64,000 nt of DNA from Porphyra umbilicalis (taxonomy: Eukaryota; Rhodophyta; Bangiophyceae; Bangiales; Bangiaceae): contig KV918790.1 of NCBI GenBank assembly GCA_002049455.2, forward strand, positions 62,001-126,000, read 5' to 3'. This document shows positions 32,401-41,818 of this stretch, piece by piece (position 1 is the stretch's first letter; each line of letters opens with the position of its first letter). The position numbers and the translations under genes were made by a program. The notes under the pieces were generated by a model that saw only the letters and a program-made list of their open reading frames with translations, had not been told where the DNA came from and ran no database searches.

Positions 32401-33888
32401 TTGGAAGGTCTCGCAGAGCTCAGCCTCGAGCGCCGAGGCCTCCTCTACATCAAAGCCTGCACCCCCAGCCGCCGACGCACCCGCCGACGCGCCCGCCGAC
32501 GCGCCCGCCGACGCGCCCGCCGACACGCCCGCCGACGCTCCGACCGACGCGCCCGCCGACGCGCCCGCCGACGCGCCCACCGACGCTCCCGCCGACGCTC
32601 CCGTCGACGCTCCCGCCGACGTTCCCGCCGACGCTCCCTCCGACGCTCCCGCCGACGCTCCCGCCGACACTCCCGCCGACGCTCCTGACGACGCGCCCGC
32701 CACCTCCACCGCCGCCGCCACCTCCACCGCCGCCGCTGACACCCCCGCCGCCGCCGAAGGACCGTCCGCGCTCTCGTCTCCCGTGGTTGGCTGGCGCGGC
32801 CTTTTGTGGTAAGGAGCGGCGAGCCGCTTCTGCGTCCCGTTCTCCATCTCGTACAGCCGCACGCCGTTTGTTGCGGACCCAACCACGTACCGCCACACCC
32901 GCACAGATCCATCAGTTAGCAATGTGATGAGGGAGTGGGGGGGGCGGCCATCGCGGTTTACCGCCTGCCTCACCGTGTCGCGCATTTGTCTTGCAGTTGG
33001 CAACATCTTCGGCACCGACTTGTTGTACGCGGCTTTGCGACGGCGCTTGCGTGGGCGCCTCGCGCCGCTCTCCAGCGCCTTAGCAGCGGCAGCAGCCGAA
33101 ACCCTCTCGTACTCCGAGGCAAAGCGGAGCTGCCCAGCTGTGCCCGCCGACATCACTCTCACAATCTCAATGCGCCGCTCGAGCGACAGAGATGTGAAGG
33201 CGGAAGAGGCCCGCATAACTCTTGCGACCTTGTTGGAGAGGCGCCGGTTGGACAGCCGCCCCTTGTACTTGACCCAAGGGTGGCGGGATGCCGCTGTCGT
33301 GCTTTCTATGGCCACGTAGCCAAACGGCACCTGCCGCGTCGTCGCTTTGTTAAGCTCGATGCGCGCGCGGAAAAGCACCTTGGCGCACTCCGAGCGCGAC
33401 AGAAGCTGGGAGGAAAGCGAAGGAAGAAAGCCCCTCCACGACGGCTCATCTTTCCCATCGTCGTCGGCGAGCGGTGGTGTGGCATATGCCAAGCGCAGGG
33501 AGTCGTGCGCCGACACGGCCGAGTGGTAGATGCCGCGGTCCACGAGGCGGCAGATGGCCCGCGCCAGCACCTCCCGCCCAGAAAGGTCTGAGCGCGCCTT
33601 GACGCGCGCGGTGAAGGTGAACTCGTCGATGTCCACATCGTCGGCCGATATTGGCGACGGGGACGAGGTGCCATCGTCCGCATCGTCTGCGTCCGAATCA
33701 ACAGCGTCTACTATCTGCCGCACAGGCCCGATGATGAGCCACGTCCTCTCATCGTCATTGCCGCTCACAGGAGCACAAACTCGACGATCTCGCTTGTCAC
33801 GCAAGTTGACAATCGCCGCCGCCTCAGCGTCAACTGCCGGTAAAGAGGCAGGGGACGGGTCGTCTGGAGGCAGTGCCTCAGACGACAT
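29380..33888 (-). CDS. Large transposase-like protein (1502 aa), family unclassified
   Basis: The frame is uninterrupted for 4.5 kb. An Arg/Pro-rich extension to 34350 is open, but the start I prefer is ATG 33888 (MSSEALPPDDPSP), since the extension runs into a tandem repeat. Order of parts: acidic/Ser-rich N-terminus; basic helical region around residues 180-330; Ala/Gly/Ser array (about 395-475); a middle domain with VTLAGDGG (Asp563), then HVCGDFAMVCHLLTLTG (Asp655) followed by two cysteines (CPYRWPC); GDIPFCIQAPVLHC; and DDNIEGTIAALNRYF (Glu977). The GDG, then GD with Cys pair, then NxE-xxx-N order resembles uncharacterised transposase-like proteins common in marine eukaryotes and suggests an RNase H-like DDE fold. 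The C-terminus is Ala-rich and acidic. The catalytic role is inferred, not shown. Neighbouring genes may belong to the same element. Confidence 0.6.
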   Translation of the reverse strand: MSSEALPPDDPSPASLPAVDAEAAAIVNLRDKRDRRVCAPVSGNDDERTWLIIGPVRQIVDAVDSDADDADDGTSSPSPISADDVDIDEFTFTARVKARSDLSGREVLARAICRLVDRGIYHSAVSAHDSLRLAYATPPLADDDGKDEPSWRGFLPSLSSQLLSRSECAKVLFRARIELNKATTRQVPFGYVAIESTTAASRHPWVKYKGRLSNRRLSNKVARVMRASSAFTSLSLERRIEIVRVMSAGTAGQLRFASEYERVSAAAAAKALESGARRPRKRRRKAAYNKSVPKMLPTARQMRDTVRQAVNRDGRPPHSLITLLTDGSVRVWRYVVGSATNGVRLYEMENGTQKRLAAPYHKRPRQPTTGDESADGPSAAAGVSAAAVEVAAAVEVAGASSGASAGVSAGASAGASEGASAGTSAGASTGASAGASVGASAGASAGASVGASAGVSAGASAGASAGASAGASAAGGAGFDVEEASALEAELCETFQITRKSYLEDIPDPGTGTAASTAGGRELVIALEFDPVASLRLAFDVGCPPATEEAIENAYIAVTLAGDGGPVRRSAMTVFTLTVSSELLDGGRTPLLPILLLLGGEQAIHSAVGVRLREELTRALRADYVVRVAPRDAPGAVFRSTAVVTLPYFLHVCGDFAMVCHLLTLTGCGDVNRCPYRWPCMPAEYLSALLLDGDASDHDDKRDVKQLSQHWELMVWSLARWCTLRSGKWRAVGGFLRWACGGCHRDMVALSASPSVMSCPDKNCNLFDEPQAPLLPSHAYTPLSDYYRLLRRRIGGLRGYTLLGDIPFCIQAPVLHCTGKISKGLMFFLLARMSEPMRDVARANIYSVMGRSNLGGMYLREFGRLGAMVVALPGILGKDVTVDGAAVVMLQLSQALTAAWRRAISTRTEDERECAAVAVQLLAGVLSPIYAALKPFDPITKKAGVFNLYLHTALAHVRSTIGKSFPTLKRICDDNIEGTIAALNRYFNSRTNNVCRTQSLINKEALALMGFHEPDGRQPAEQLLFTNELVLRPCVARLGSSASDGLKAVVRFAFREAAVSASADTSSADVLAVPAADLFDRARAATVAASSVDATLVAAAAVTADGAAPNNGGRVSSDGAELGGGTGDPRLTPTELAAQYAVATNQAAADERTAVEALVGVARLRLKLHLSVDTIRASKSDEADSMEVELQKRLQQVQRRLVICWCGCMTGRKESEVAREAVDGAAASAAAAAESAADGATATAAAAAAVEDTAADGTAAAATAAAAATAAVEEEDSAADTAQAPGAGDGVPVVATDDAGLAAEAAVATGGGADDVTVDLAELAVHEGDNGEDIGSAVIPDESAPVAGDRFFTLSDKDLAAIDSEDEDEGEVDHRGPTFRRQRQSAVGVGRAAFLLQVAADDENVAPMLPSHDVVDVVMGSSTNAPRTPAAIAPLRDKLDEDLMMIHLFLERMRTPGFLLWAGRDGVLVSDMARAALCLRHCITCALADLDGGGGGGQGRGC
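32465..32705 (-). repeat. In-frame 12-bp array (Gly-Ala-Ser-Ala)
   Basis: About 20 units, on the minus strand GCGTCGGCGGGC, encode GASA repeats within the large transposase-like protein. The core TCGGCGGG is shared with the array at 40114-40572. Because the unit is a multiple of three, changes in copy number keep the frame. Confidence 0.85.
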
Positions 33889-34272
33889 CGTTGACCTCCT
33901 GCTCCCGCGTGGGAGGAGGGCAACCGTTCTCTCAATGGCAGAGGGCGGGAGCGGACGGGCAGCGTTCCGCCAACCGACCGCCACAGACGCCGCACGGGTG
34001 TGGCTCAGCGGGGTGGCGCGTGCTCGGGGTGGTGCCAACCGCCGCAGACGTAGACGCCGACTCCCAGCGGTTCCGGTACGGCCTTGCCCTTCGCTCCCAC
34101 CACGGCGCCCCTGCCGCGGCGGTGGAGGGGGCCGCGGCGGTGGGAGTGGCCGCCTCCGGCGGGGGTGACGGCTCCCTTGCTGGTTGACAGCTCTCCGATC
34201 GTGGATGGGCGTGTCGGGCGCGTCTAGAAGAAGGGGGGGGCGGTGGATAGGGAAGCGGAGCCGCCGGTCGGC

Positions 34273-34404
34273 GGCCACGAAACAAGCGCACCTCTCACCT
34301 CTTTCGCCGGCGCCCTCGCGCACATTGTCAATGCAGACGCCCCGAAACAAGCACCCCTCTCATCTCTATCGCCGGCGCCCTCGCGCCCATTGTGAATGCA
34401 GACA
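34273..34404. repeat. 66-bp tandem duplication at the 5' side of the large gene
   Basis: ACGAAACAAGC, then CTCTCA, CGCCGGCGCCCTCGCG, CATTGTNAATGCAGAC, occurs twice in a row with about 88 percent identity. The open N-terminal extension of the large frame falls inside it, which argues for the downstream ATG. Confidence 0.75.
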
Positions 34405-35749
34405 CCAGGCGGCTGCGAGAGGTGACGGACCCTGCGGCGACCATGGTCACCAGCTGGTCGCCGCTTCTCTTCTCTGTGCTTATGAAACGAGGCCGACAAC
34501 ACACAAGCGGCAACCGCAGAGTTGATGATTGACTCCCACAGTCGTGGTCAGGATAGCCGCTTCCTGACAAGTGGCGGTTGACAGCTGAGACAATACAATC
34601 CTGGCGAAGAGCCGCCCAGCCTAACTCAGAAAGTTCTTGTTTAAGAGCACTTCGTCTCATGAGTATTTGTGCCGTGAGCTCATTCAAGTTTTATTAACGT
34701 CTTCGACAAAGAACCAAAAATATTGCCAATATTCGAACCTCTGGCTGAGTGCGGGAACAAAATGTATGAAAACCACACTGATATGGCGGGTGCTACTGTT
34801 TGCTTTCGAATAGACACTAGTCACTTTGACGTGCAACGTGGACTGCAGCGTTGTTCTTTGCCTGCTGAGCGGCACGTCACCGAGACGTCCTCTCACCGCG
34901 CCATGGACGGCTGTTCCGGTGGCACGGCCGTGGGGGAGGCGAGCGGCTGGGGGCGGTGGCTGTGGCGGTCCGGGCGGCGGCAGTGGCAGTCTTCCTGGTG
35001 GCAGCGGGGGGCAGCGGGGGGCAGCGGGGGGGAGGTGGACGGGCGCGGGGCCGGCGGCGATGGCGGTCCGGGCGACCGCGGTGGTGGTGGCGTTCGAGCC
35101 GCCGCGCGTCTGCACGCCGGTTTCTGCGGCGGCTGGGGGAAGCGTCGGCGAGGGGGCCGTTGTGTGTCTCTCAGGTGGCCGGCGCACACCCGCCCCTGCG
35201 CTATGCCTAGGGCGGGCGGGTAGCCCGGCGCCCTGGTAGCCCGATCCCCGCTCGGTCCGGACCGCGCGGCACTCTTTGGCATGGCCGCGCCCTGAGCGGG
35301 GCGTCGGTAGTTGAAGCACCTCAAAGTGTTGTCGTGTATCCGATCATATTTTTGAGGGAAAAGTTGGGTCTGTTGTGTCTGTGGGCGAGCGCGGGGGGCT
35401 ACGAGGACACATGAGGCGCACCCTTTGATTGACGTCGTCAAACACTTCTTGTTTGTCATCGAGATGCGCACCCTTTGATTGACGTCGTCAAACACTTCTT
35501 GTTTGTCATCGAGATGCGCTGGCTCACTCTTCTCACACGTAGCGCGGTTCGTACACCATCCCACCATGTCATTTTTCCTGGCTTAGTCCATCGACTGGCT
35601 GGTTTCGTGTCTGCTTTTGTACCCAGATTTCGACGCGAATGCTTCAATCCAACAGAACCTTACAACCCCCTGAGACTGTATGGCTCTCTACTGCTACGAA
35701 GCTCCCATGCACAACGCTGAGCTGCTCCCACACCGCCGGATGGTCAACC
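34405..35749. other. Intergenic region between two minus-strand genes
   Basis: No gene is supported. It contains AATAAA on the minus strand at about 34690-34696, a candidate poly(A) signal for the gene at 35750-37789. It also has GGGGGGCAGC repeats at 35015-35036 (quadruplex-prone) and a perfect 50-bp tandem duplication. GTTGACAGCTGAG near 34575 weakly resembles the complement of the 28711 block. Confidence 0.5.
35416..35515. repeat. Perfect 50-bp tandem duplication
   Basis: The sequence beginning GCGCACCCTTTGATTGACGT at 35416 is repeated base for base from 35466. The lack of any difference implies a recent event, or an assembly artefact. Confidence 0.9.
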
Positions 35750-37789
35750 TTAGAGTTGAGTTCCGGGTGCTTGCCCCTCCCCCCCCCCCCCCTCCTCACC
35801 GCCATCCTCTCCCCCTTCGTTCCCCTCCTTGTCCCCCCCGGCGTCGGTCCCACCTTCGCCTTCGTCGCTCTCTCGCTGCGGCGCAGCAACGTTGCCCATT
35901 GCCACAGCTGTGGCCAAGGCCGCCGCCGCCGCCGCAGCAAATGCTGTCGCAGCCGTCGACGCCGCCGCCGCCGCCGTCGCCGCCGCCGCCGCCGCCTCCA
36001 CCATGTCGTTGGGAAGAGGCGTCGCCGCCGACGCCGCGGCATGGAGGGTCAGGGCGGAAAGACTCCTGCCATCGCGATGGCGCTTGCGTGAGGCGGCCGC
36101 GGCGCCAGGCAGGGCGCCGCCGGTGGCGGTGGTGGCGTTCGCAATGGTCTCGTCGGAAACAGCCTCGACGGCGACAGTGTCGACGGCGGCCGCGTCACTG
36201 ACGGTCTCGTCACCGACGGTGTCGGAAGCGGGGACCTCCTCGTCTCCGACGGTGCTGATTGCGGCGGTCGTGTCGTCGACGACTTCGTCGCCCACGGTGT
36301 TGTCAGTGGCCGCGTCGCCGACCACGTCGCCTACCACGTCGTCGACAGCGTCGAGGGCGACATCACCGGCTGCATTTCCGGCGACATGGCCGGTGGCGTC
36401 GCCCACACGCGTTTTCCCGGTGGAAGTCTCGGGCGAGGTGATGGCGGCCACTTCAATGTCGCCGTCGCAGACCTCGTCGGCACTCGCAGGCGGTGTCGAG
36501 GCCGCCAACTCGGACGCCTCCTTCTCGTTGGTTGACTCGGACGCCTCCTCCTCGTCGGCGTCGCCGGTGGCCTCGTCGGCCTCCTCCTCTTCGGCGTCGC
36601 CGGTGACCTCGTCGGCCTCCTCCTCTTCGGCGTCGCCGGCGGCCTCGTCGGCGGCTGCCGACGACTCCCCAGTCTCCTCGCTCTCCGAATAGGACGACGA
36701 CGTCCCAGGTGGAGTTGGGTACGGCGCCGCCACGATGCGTGGAACCACTCGGGGCGCCTGTGCGGCGTGCCCGACGATCTTTCTCGGCTGGCGTCGAGTG
36801 AGTTTTGAGTAACGCCACCCCCGCCGCAGGGGCACGGTTGGAGCACTCCCCGCGGCCGCATCCGCGCTGTCAGCGGCAGCCTGTGCCGGCCCGCCGGCCG
36901 CGTCGGGTGCCGGCCCGCCGGCCGCGGAGAGTTGTTCTTCGCGTCCACCCGTTGTGGCGAGTCGCTCTACGACGCCGCATGCAGGTGCAAGTCGCTCAGC
37001 GTCACCCGGCCCGCCCGCGCCAGCCCGCCCGTCTTGCGCAGCGGCTGGCCCACCAGTCGTCGTGGGCTGATCTACCTGTCCGCCCACCGCGGCAGGTCGG
37101 TCGACCAGATCGCCCAACTGAGCGAGCGGCTCCTGGCTGCCCACCGTAGCAGGACGCTGCTGGTCACCGCCCCCACAGGACGCAGCCTGGGCGCCGGATG
37201 CCCCCGGCATATGCATGGCGGGCGCGTGCAGCGCTGCCGTCTGTCGGCCGGTAGCTGCAGCGACACCTACTTCGGCGGCTGCCCGCTCGGCCACAGCTGC
37301 CTGCCTGTCGTTGGCGGCAGCCTGACGGTCGTCAGCGGCCGCGCGTCGGTCATTGGCTGCAGCCTGCCGGTCGACCGCGGCGGCTTGCCTGTCGTCGGCG
37401 GCCGCCTGACGATCGTTGGCGGTGGCTTGCCTCTCGGCAGTGTGGAACAAGAGGGCGGCTTCGCGGTCGTCGGCAATCTCTTGCTGGGTTTCAGCCACTG
37501 TTTGGCGGTCGTCAGCTGCAGCTTGCCGTTCAAGGGCGGCGATCCGCCAGGCGTCCTGGTGGGCGTCAGCGGCCGCTTGGCGGGCTTGAGCGGCCTCTTG
37601 GCGGTCGTCAGCTGCGGCTTGGCGGTCGTTAGCTGCGGCTTGGCGGTCGACAGCTGCGGCTTGGCGGTCGTCAGCGGTGGACTGGCGGTCGCGGGCGGCG
37701 ATTAGCCCGGCGTCGTCGTTGGAGGAGTCGGTTTCGGAGTTGGTCGCAGCGTCCTGGGACGTGCGCATGCGGTAGCTGCGTCTCGGCAT
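35750..37789 (-). CDS. Coiled-coil heptad-repeat protein with acidic region
   Basis: A 679-residue frame starts at ATG 37789 (MPRRSYRMRTSQ). Residues about 33-175 consist of seven-residue repeats of the RQAAADD type (21-bp DNA units), which should form a long charged helix or coiled coil. A Gly/Ala/Pro-rich section follows, then RRGWRYSKLTRRQPRK, then acidic repeats (GDAEEEEADE, about 45 bp) and a Thr/Val/Asp-rich stretch with many VGDE motifs. An Ala-rich segment and a Glu/Gly tail close the protein. I recognise no catalytic domain. The regular in-frame heptads across 450 bases with conserved R and Q positions favour real coding over chance. It is divergent from the gene at 39097 across a 1.3-kb region. 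Confidence 0.55.
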   Translation of the reverse strand: MPRRSYRMRTSQDAATNSETDSSNDDAGLIAARDRQSTADDRQAAAVDRQAAANDRQAAADDRQEAAQARQAAADAHQDAWRIAALERQAAADDRQTVAETQQEIADDREAALLFHTAERQATANDRQAAADDRQAAAVDRQAAANDRRAAADDRQAAANDRQAAVAERAAAEVGVAAATGRQTAALHAPAMHMPGASGAQAASCGGGDQQRPATVGSQEPLAQLGDLVDRPAAVGGQVDQPTTTGGPAAAQDGRAGAGGPGDAERLAPACGVVERLATTGGREEQLSAAGGPAPDAAGGPAQAAADSADAAAGSAPTVPLRRGWRYSKLTRRQPRKIVGHAAQAPRVVPRIVAAPYPTPPGTSSSYSESEETGESSAAADEAAGDAEEEEADEVTGDAEEEEADEATGDADEEEASESTNEKEASELAASTPPASADEVCDGDIEVAAITSPETSTGKTRVGDATGHVAGNAAGDVALDAVDDVVGDVVGDAATDNTVGDEVVDDTTAAISTVGDEEVPASDTVGDETVSDAAAVDTVAVEAVSDETIANATTATGGALPGAAAASRKRHRDGRSLSALTLHAAASAATPLPNDMVEAAAAAATAAAAASTAATAFAAAAAAALATAVAMGNVAAPQRESDEGEGGTDAGGDKEGNEGGEDGGEEGGGGEGQAPGTQL

Positions 37790-39096
37790 CTTGCGGATGT
37801 CGGGGCGTCGCCCCTTGCCTTGGTATGCTGTATTGAGAGAGGGCAGTGGATCGGCGCCAACGGTCCCCGGCCCGTTTTATTACCGATTGGCACACTGCCG
37901 CTGGCGCGTCTCGCCCGCCCGTGACGGTCGGCACCGCGCCTGCACCCTCCTGCCGCTGGCGCGTCTCGCCGGCCCATGACGGTCGGCACCGCGCCTGTAC
38001 CCGGACCCAGGAGCATGTAGTCGTGCCGGCGCGACCACGGGTGGCGGCTGCTGCCGGGCGGCCGGCGGGTCCCGCGTGGCGTGGCTGGGCTACGGTCACG
38101 TTCATGCGGCGACGGTCGTGGTCGTGGCACCGTATCCTGTAGCCAGCCACGACCGTGGCAGCCGGCCGCGGGGGGTTCGGCGCTGCAGCCAGCCACGACC
38201 GTGGCAGCCGGCCGCCGGGGGGTCTGCGCCCGCACCCGCCGTGGCTGATGCAGGAACCCTCAGCCCGCCGGCGGCCGGGGTGGCCTGCAGCCGCAGCAGA
38301 CGACCAGCTGCAGCTGGCAACCGACGAGCGGGTCGGCGCCTGCGCCCGCCGTGGCACCGTCGGCAACGTAGACACTGAGGTGCCAACTTCTGCCGCTGCC
38401 AGCTGGCGTCAGCAACGACGGCCCTGCCGGGGCGACGTCGTCCCGCGGAGCAGCATTCCCACCCCCCATGCAGCTGCAGCCGCGCCCCCCCCCGCGTCAT
38501 CCATCGGCGAGCTGCTGCAGAAGGGATCCGTAGACGGGCGACCACGGAGGCCGCCGACGCCTCCGCGGAGACGCCGGAGGATGGGGGACCGCGGAGGGAG
38601 CCTCTGCGGGAATGCTGCAGCGCGCGGCGACGGATGACTCCGATCGGGGTGTCCGCGGGAATGCCGGCGATTGAGACGCAGAGAGGGGTCATACGTCTGC
38701 GAGCCACCACTGTCTGGATGGGCGGGGCGCGCAGCACGCCACGTTCTTCCTGCACCCCCATACCAACCCCTACCTCCCTACCAACCCCTCATGCCACACC
38801 CCATGCAGAGGGAGCGTGGTCACCCCCCACCACACTGCCGGGACCGTGAATGTGGGGACCTGTAGCTGCCACGAGCGCCCCTCCTCTGCCTGCAGGCAGC
38901 TGCAGCCCGTTTTTACGTGCGCCGCGGTCGCGGCCGCGGCCGGTCCGGTTCCGCTCCCCGTCTCCATAAAGGGGCTGGCACGGATTGTTTGTTGCCTTTC
39001 TCATCTCCATACGCTCACACGGTCCACCACGCGCTGCCCTAACCATCGCCCCCATCCCCCATCGCCACCCCTCTTCCGTGTCCCCTCGCGACCGCC
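37790..39096. promoter_or_regulatory. Divergent intergenic region, candidate bidirectional promoter
   Basis: The region separates two divergently transcribed frames. It contains two direct copies of a 55-bp unit (37896-37950 and 37951-38005, starting TGCCGCTGGCGCGTCTCGCC) and two copies of CAGCCACGACCGTGGCAGCC (about 38146 and 38188), each holding the dyad CCACGACCGTGG. CCATAAAGGGG near 38964 is a TATA-like sequence about 130 bases before the plus-strand ATG. Open frames across it look like composition artefacts. Confidence 0.4.
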
Positions 39097-40113
39097 ATGA
39101 CGATGACTCCCGCCAAGACAACTGTGGGCTCCTCAAACAAACGATTCAAGAACAAACCCAACCGGCGCTTCAACAAGGTGGCCAAAGTCGTGGCCGGCAT
39201 GACTATCGACGGCTTCCGCCTGCGTAGCGGATACATCATTGTCGACCCCCCGGCATCACCTATTATGGGCGGCCCATATGACATCGACCTCGTCAGCGAC
39301 GACGACATAGGTGCCGACATGACGGCCGGGGGTGGCTCGGCGGCCGTCGGCGTGACGGCCGCGGCGGGCGCCGCGGCGACGGCGAGGAGCACCTCGGCAG
39401 CCGCCGACATGACGGCCGGGGGTGGCTCGGCGGCCGTCGGCGTGACGGCCGCGGCGGGCGCCGCGGTGACGGCGAGGAGCCCCTCGGCAGCCGCCAGAAT
39501 GACGGCCGGGGGAGGCTCGGCGGCCGCCGACATGACGGCCGGGGGTGGCTCGGAGGCCGTCAACGTGAAGGACGCGTCGGCAGCCGCTGTGACCGAGGGG
39601 GGCGCCTCGGCAGCCGCCGGCATGATGGTCCGGGGTGGCTCGGCAGCAGCCGCCGATATGACGGCAGGGGGGGACTCGGCGGCCGTCGGCATGACGGCGG
39701 GGTGGGGTACCGCTGTGACGACGCGCCGCAGTTGCTCGACGGACGCCGTGACACCGCGCGGGGGTGGCTCTACTCCCGGATTCTCTGCGATGGTTCTTCC
39801 ACCGACGGGCACTGCTCCCTCGTTGTCGGCTCCTCTTTATCGCCTGCGCTGGGCGGCCGAGCTTTCGGCTGATGGGGCGGCGGCAGCTAGCAGCCGTGGA
39901 GCTGAAAGGACTATTCCATCCGCTGCTGCGGCTAGGTTCGGTGGCCGCGCGTGCGAGACGACCTTGGACGTTGTTCCCCTCGTCGTGCCTCCCCTGGTTT
40001 CCCTGCGCGCGGCTGGCGACAAGCGACGCGCGAAGGCAATCGCCCGTCGGTCGACAGGTGGGCTTTTGCCGGAGGCGCGTCCAGTGCACCCAGGGCACGG
40101 GCCCGGATGTTAA
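39097..40113 (+). CDS. Ala/Gly-rich repeat protein, function unknown
   Basis: A 338-residue frame begins at ATG 39097, in the good context ACCGCCATGA. The first 60 residues are lysine/arginine-rich (SSNKRFKNKPNRRFNKVAK) and then hydrophobic-mixed (MTIDGFRLRSGYIIVDPP), the only non-repetitive part. From about residue 74 a 30-residue unit (DMTAGGGSAAVGVTAAAG and so on; 90 bp) occurs twice, followed by degenerate shorter versions. The C-terminal third is less biased (PLYRLRWAAELSADGAAA). The stop TAA at 40111-40113 abuts a 12-bp array. No known domain. It may be a structural or disordered accessory protein of the cluster. Confidence 0.45.
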   Translation: MTMTPAKTTVGSSNKRFKNKPNRRFNKVAKVVAGMTIDGFRLRSGYIIVDPPASPIMGGPYDIDLVSDDDIGADMTAGGGSAAVGVTAAAGAAATARSTSAAADMTAGGGSAAVGVTAAAGAAVTARSPSAAARMTAGGGSAAADMTAGGGSEAVNVKDASAAAVTEGGASAAAGMMVRGGSAAAADMTAGGDSAAVGMTAGWGTAVTTRRSCSTDAVTPRGGGSTPGFSAMVLPPTGTAPSLSAPLYRLRWAAELSADGAAAASSRGAERTIPSAAAARFGGRACETTLDVVPLVVPPLVSLRAAGDKRRAKAIARRSTGGLLPEARPVHPGHGPGC

Positions 40114-40572
40114 AGGCTCGGCGGGGGGCTCGGCGGGGGACTCGGCGGGGGGCTCGGCGGGTGGCTCGGCGGGTGGCTCGGCGGGAGGCTCGGCGGGGGA
40201 CTCGGCGGGGGGCTCGGCGGGTGGCTCGGCGGGTGGCTCGGCGGGAGGCTCGGCGGGGGACTCGGCGGGGAGCTCGGCGGGGGGCTCGGCGGGTGCCTCG
40301 GCGGGGGGCTCGGCGGGTGGCTCGGCGGGTGGCTCGGCGGGAGGCTCGGCGGGGGACTCGGCGGGGAGCTCGGCGGGGGGCTCGGCGGGTGCCTCGGCGG
40401 GGGGCTCGGCGGGGGACTCGGCGGGGAGCTCGGCGGGGGGCTCGGCGGGTGCCTCGGCGGGGGGCTCGGCGGGGGACTCGGCGGGGAGCTCGGCGGGGGG
40501 CTCGGCGAGTGCCTCGGCGGGGGGCTCGGCGGGGGGCTCGGCGGGTGGCTCGGCGGGGGGCTCGGCGCGGGG
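40114..40572. repeat. 12-bp GGCTCGGCGGGG array
   Basis: About 38 units of GGCTCGGCGGGG with variants (GACTCGGCGGGG, AGCTCGGCGGGG, GGCTCGGCGGGT, GCCTCGGCGGGG) follow the stop of the Ala/Gly-rich gene. The variants recur in longer composite blocks of about 60-120 bp, so the array grew by multi-unit duplications. It is open on both strands. Confidence 0.9.
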
Positions 40573-41818
40573 TGCAACGGCTCATCGACCGTTTTGGCGA
40601 CGGCGCTTGGGGCCGCCGGGGTTAGCGGGGAGAATTGCGAGGGGAAATGGGGTTGCTTCGAGGAGCGCGTGTGTATCATACATTCTTGTCCTGTTCTTTC
40701 TGTCTTGACTCCTGAGTCAGCAGAAGCGCGTGAGAACCCCGTGACATGAGAATCATGTGAGAAGCGTCTAGTCGAGTCGAGTACCTCCACCCGCTGCTCT
40801 TTTAAAAAGATGGAAGAGAAAGAACCCATCTTGTCAGCATCTGATTCTACCCGAGGCACAAGTCTCCTATGGAGGCGGAAGGGCAGCAAGTCATGGTAAT
40901 CGCGGAAGCATATGCTGACAGTTCGCCCGTAGACCCGTAGACAACGTCCGCCTCTCTTCTCTGTGCTGCCTCGCGTGGCTTCTTTTCTCTGTGCTGCCTC
41001 GCTTGGCGTGGTGCAGGTCGTTCTTCTCTTGTCGCACTTTCTTGCAGAGTTACTGAGTTCCCATTGTATTCTTGCTTTGGTGCCCGTTAAGTTGTCAAGA
41101 TCCAGCCACACTTACGAGATCTTGTGGTTCAGAATGGCGCTGCGCCACGGCAAAAATGTAATCATAGATCAATTTGTGTATTGGTGAATACGTTCGTCGA
41201 TTTCGTGAGGCGTCGCGCCGCTTGTCCCGGTGGTCTAGTAGCTCTACAACCGTCTGATATCATCCACCAACCGCCCACCATCACTTGTCCGTCTAGTTCT
41301 CTTTTGTCTTGCTCTCTTGCGGCGCCGTCTCTGTGTCGTCGGTCGGTCCGCTGCAGTAGCCGTGGCACTCGGTGGTCCGTGGTGGTGCCACCATACAGGT
41401 GGTACATGGTGGCGCACGCTATGTCGGCTACCGCGGTACCATGGCGGTCGCTTACGGTTGTTGGCTGTGGGCTTCTCTGTCGCATGGCTCTGGCGTCGCT
41501 GGCGTCGCTGGTCTCGCCCTCGTGTGGCGTGGCCGTGCCATGGCCTGTGTGGTACGTGGTGGCACGCACGCGGTGCGGTACGCGGTGGCGCACGCTGACT
41601 GACGCGGGCCCCACGCATGGCTCCCTCGCCGCGGCCGCCCGCCGCAGTCTTCTTTAATGCAACCGATGCGATAAACGTGCTGGAAGACCTTTCATTCTCA
41701 CTCCTATTCTGCTAACATCAGCACGCTGCACGGTTTACCACTGTTGTTTCGGTCTGCCTCCCCGCCCCACTCCCTCCCCACTCCCTTCCACCGGTCCCCG
41801 CTATACTGTCGCGTGCAG
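40573..41818. other. Intergenic region upstream of the Pro-rich gene
   Basis: No gene is supported. It has less GC-rich character than its surroundings at 40640-41200. CGCTATACTGTCG near 41800 lies about 20 bases before the ATG at 41819. GGTGGTNCCAC/ACATGGTGGC-type short repeats occur around 41380-41590. Confidence 0.45.
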
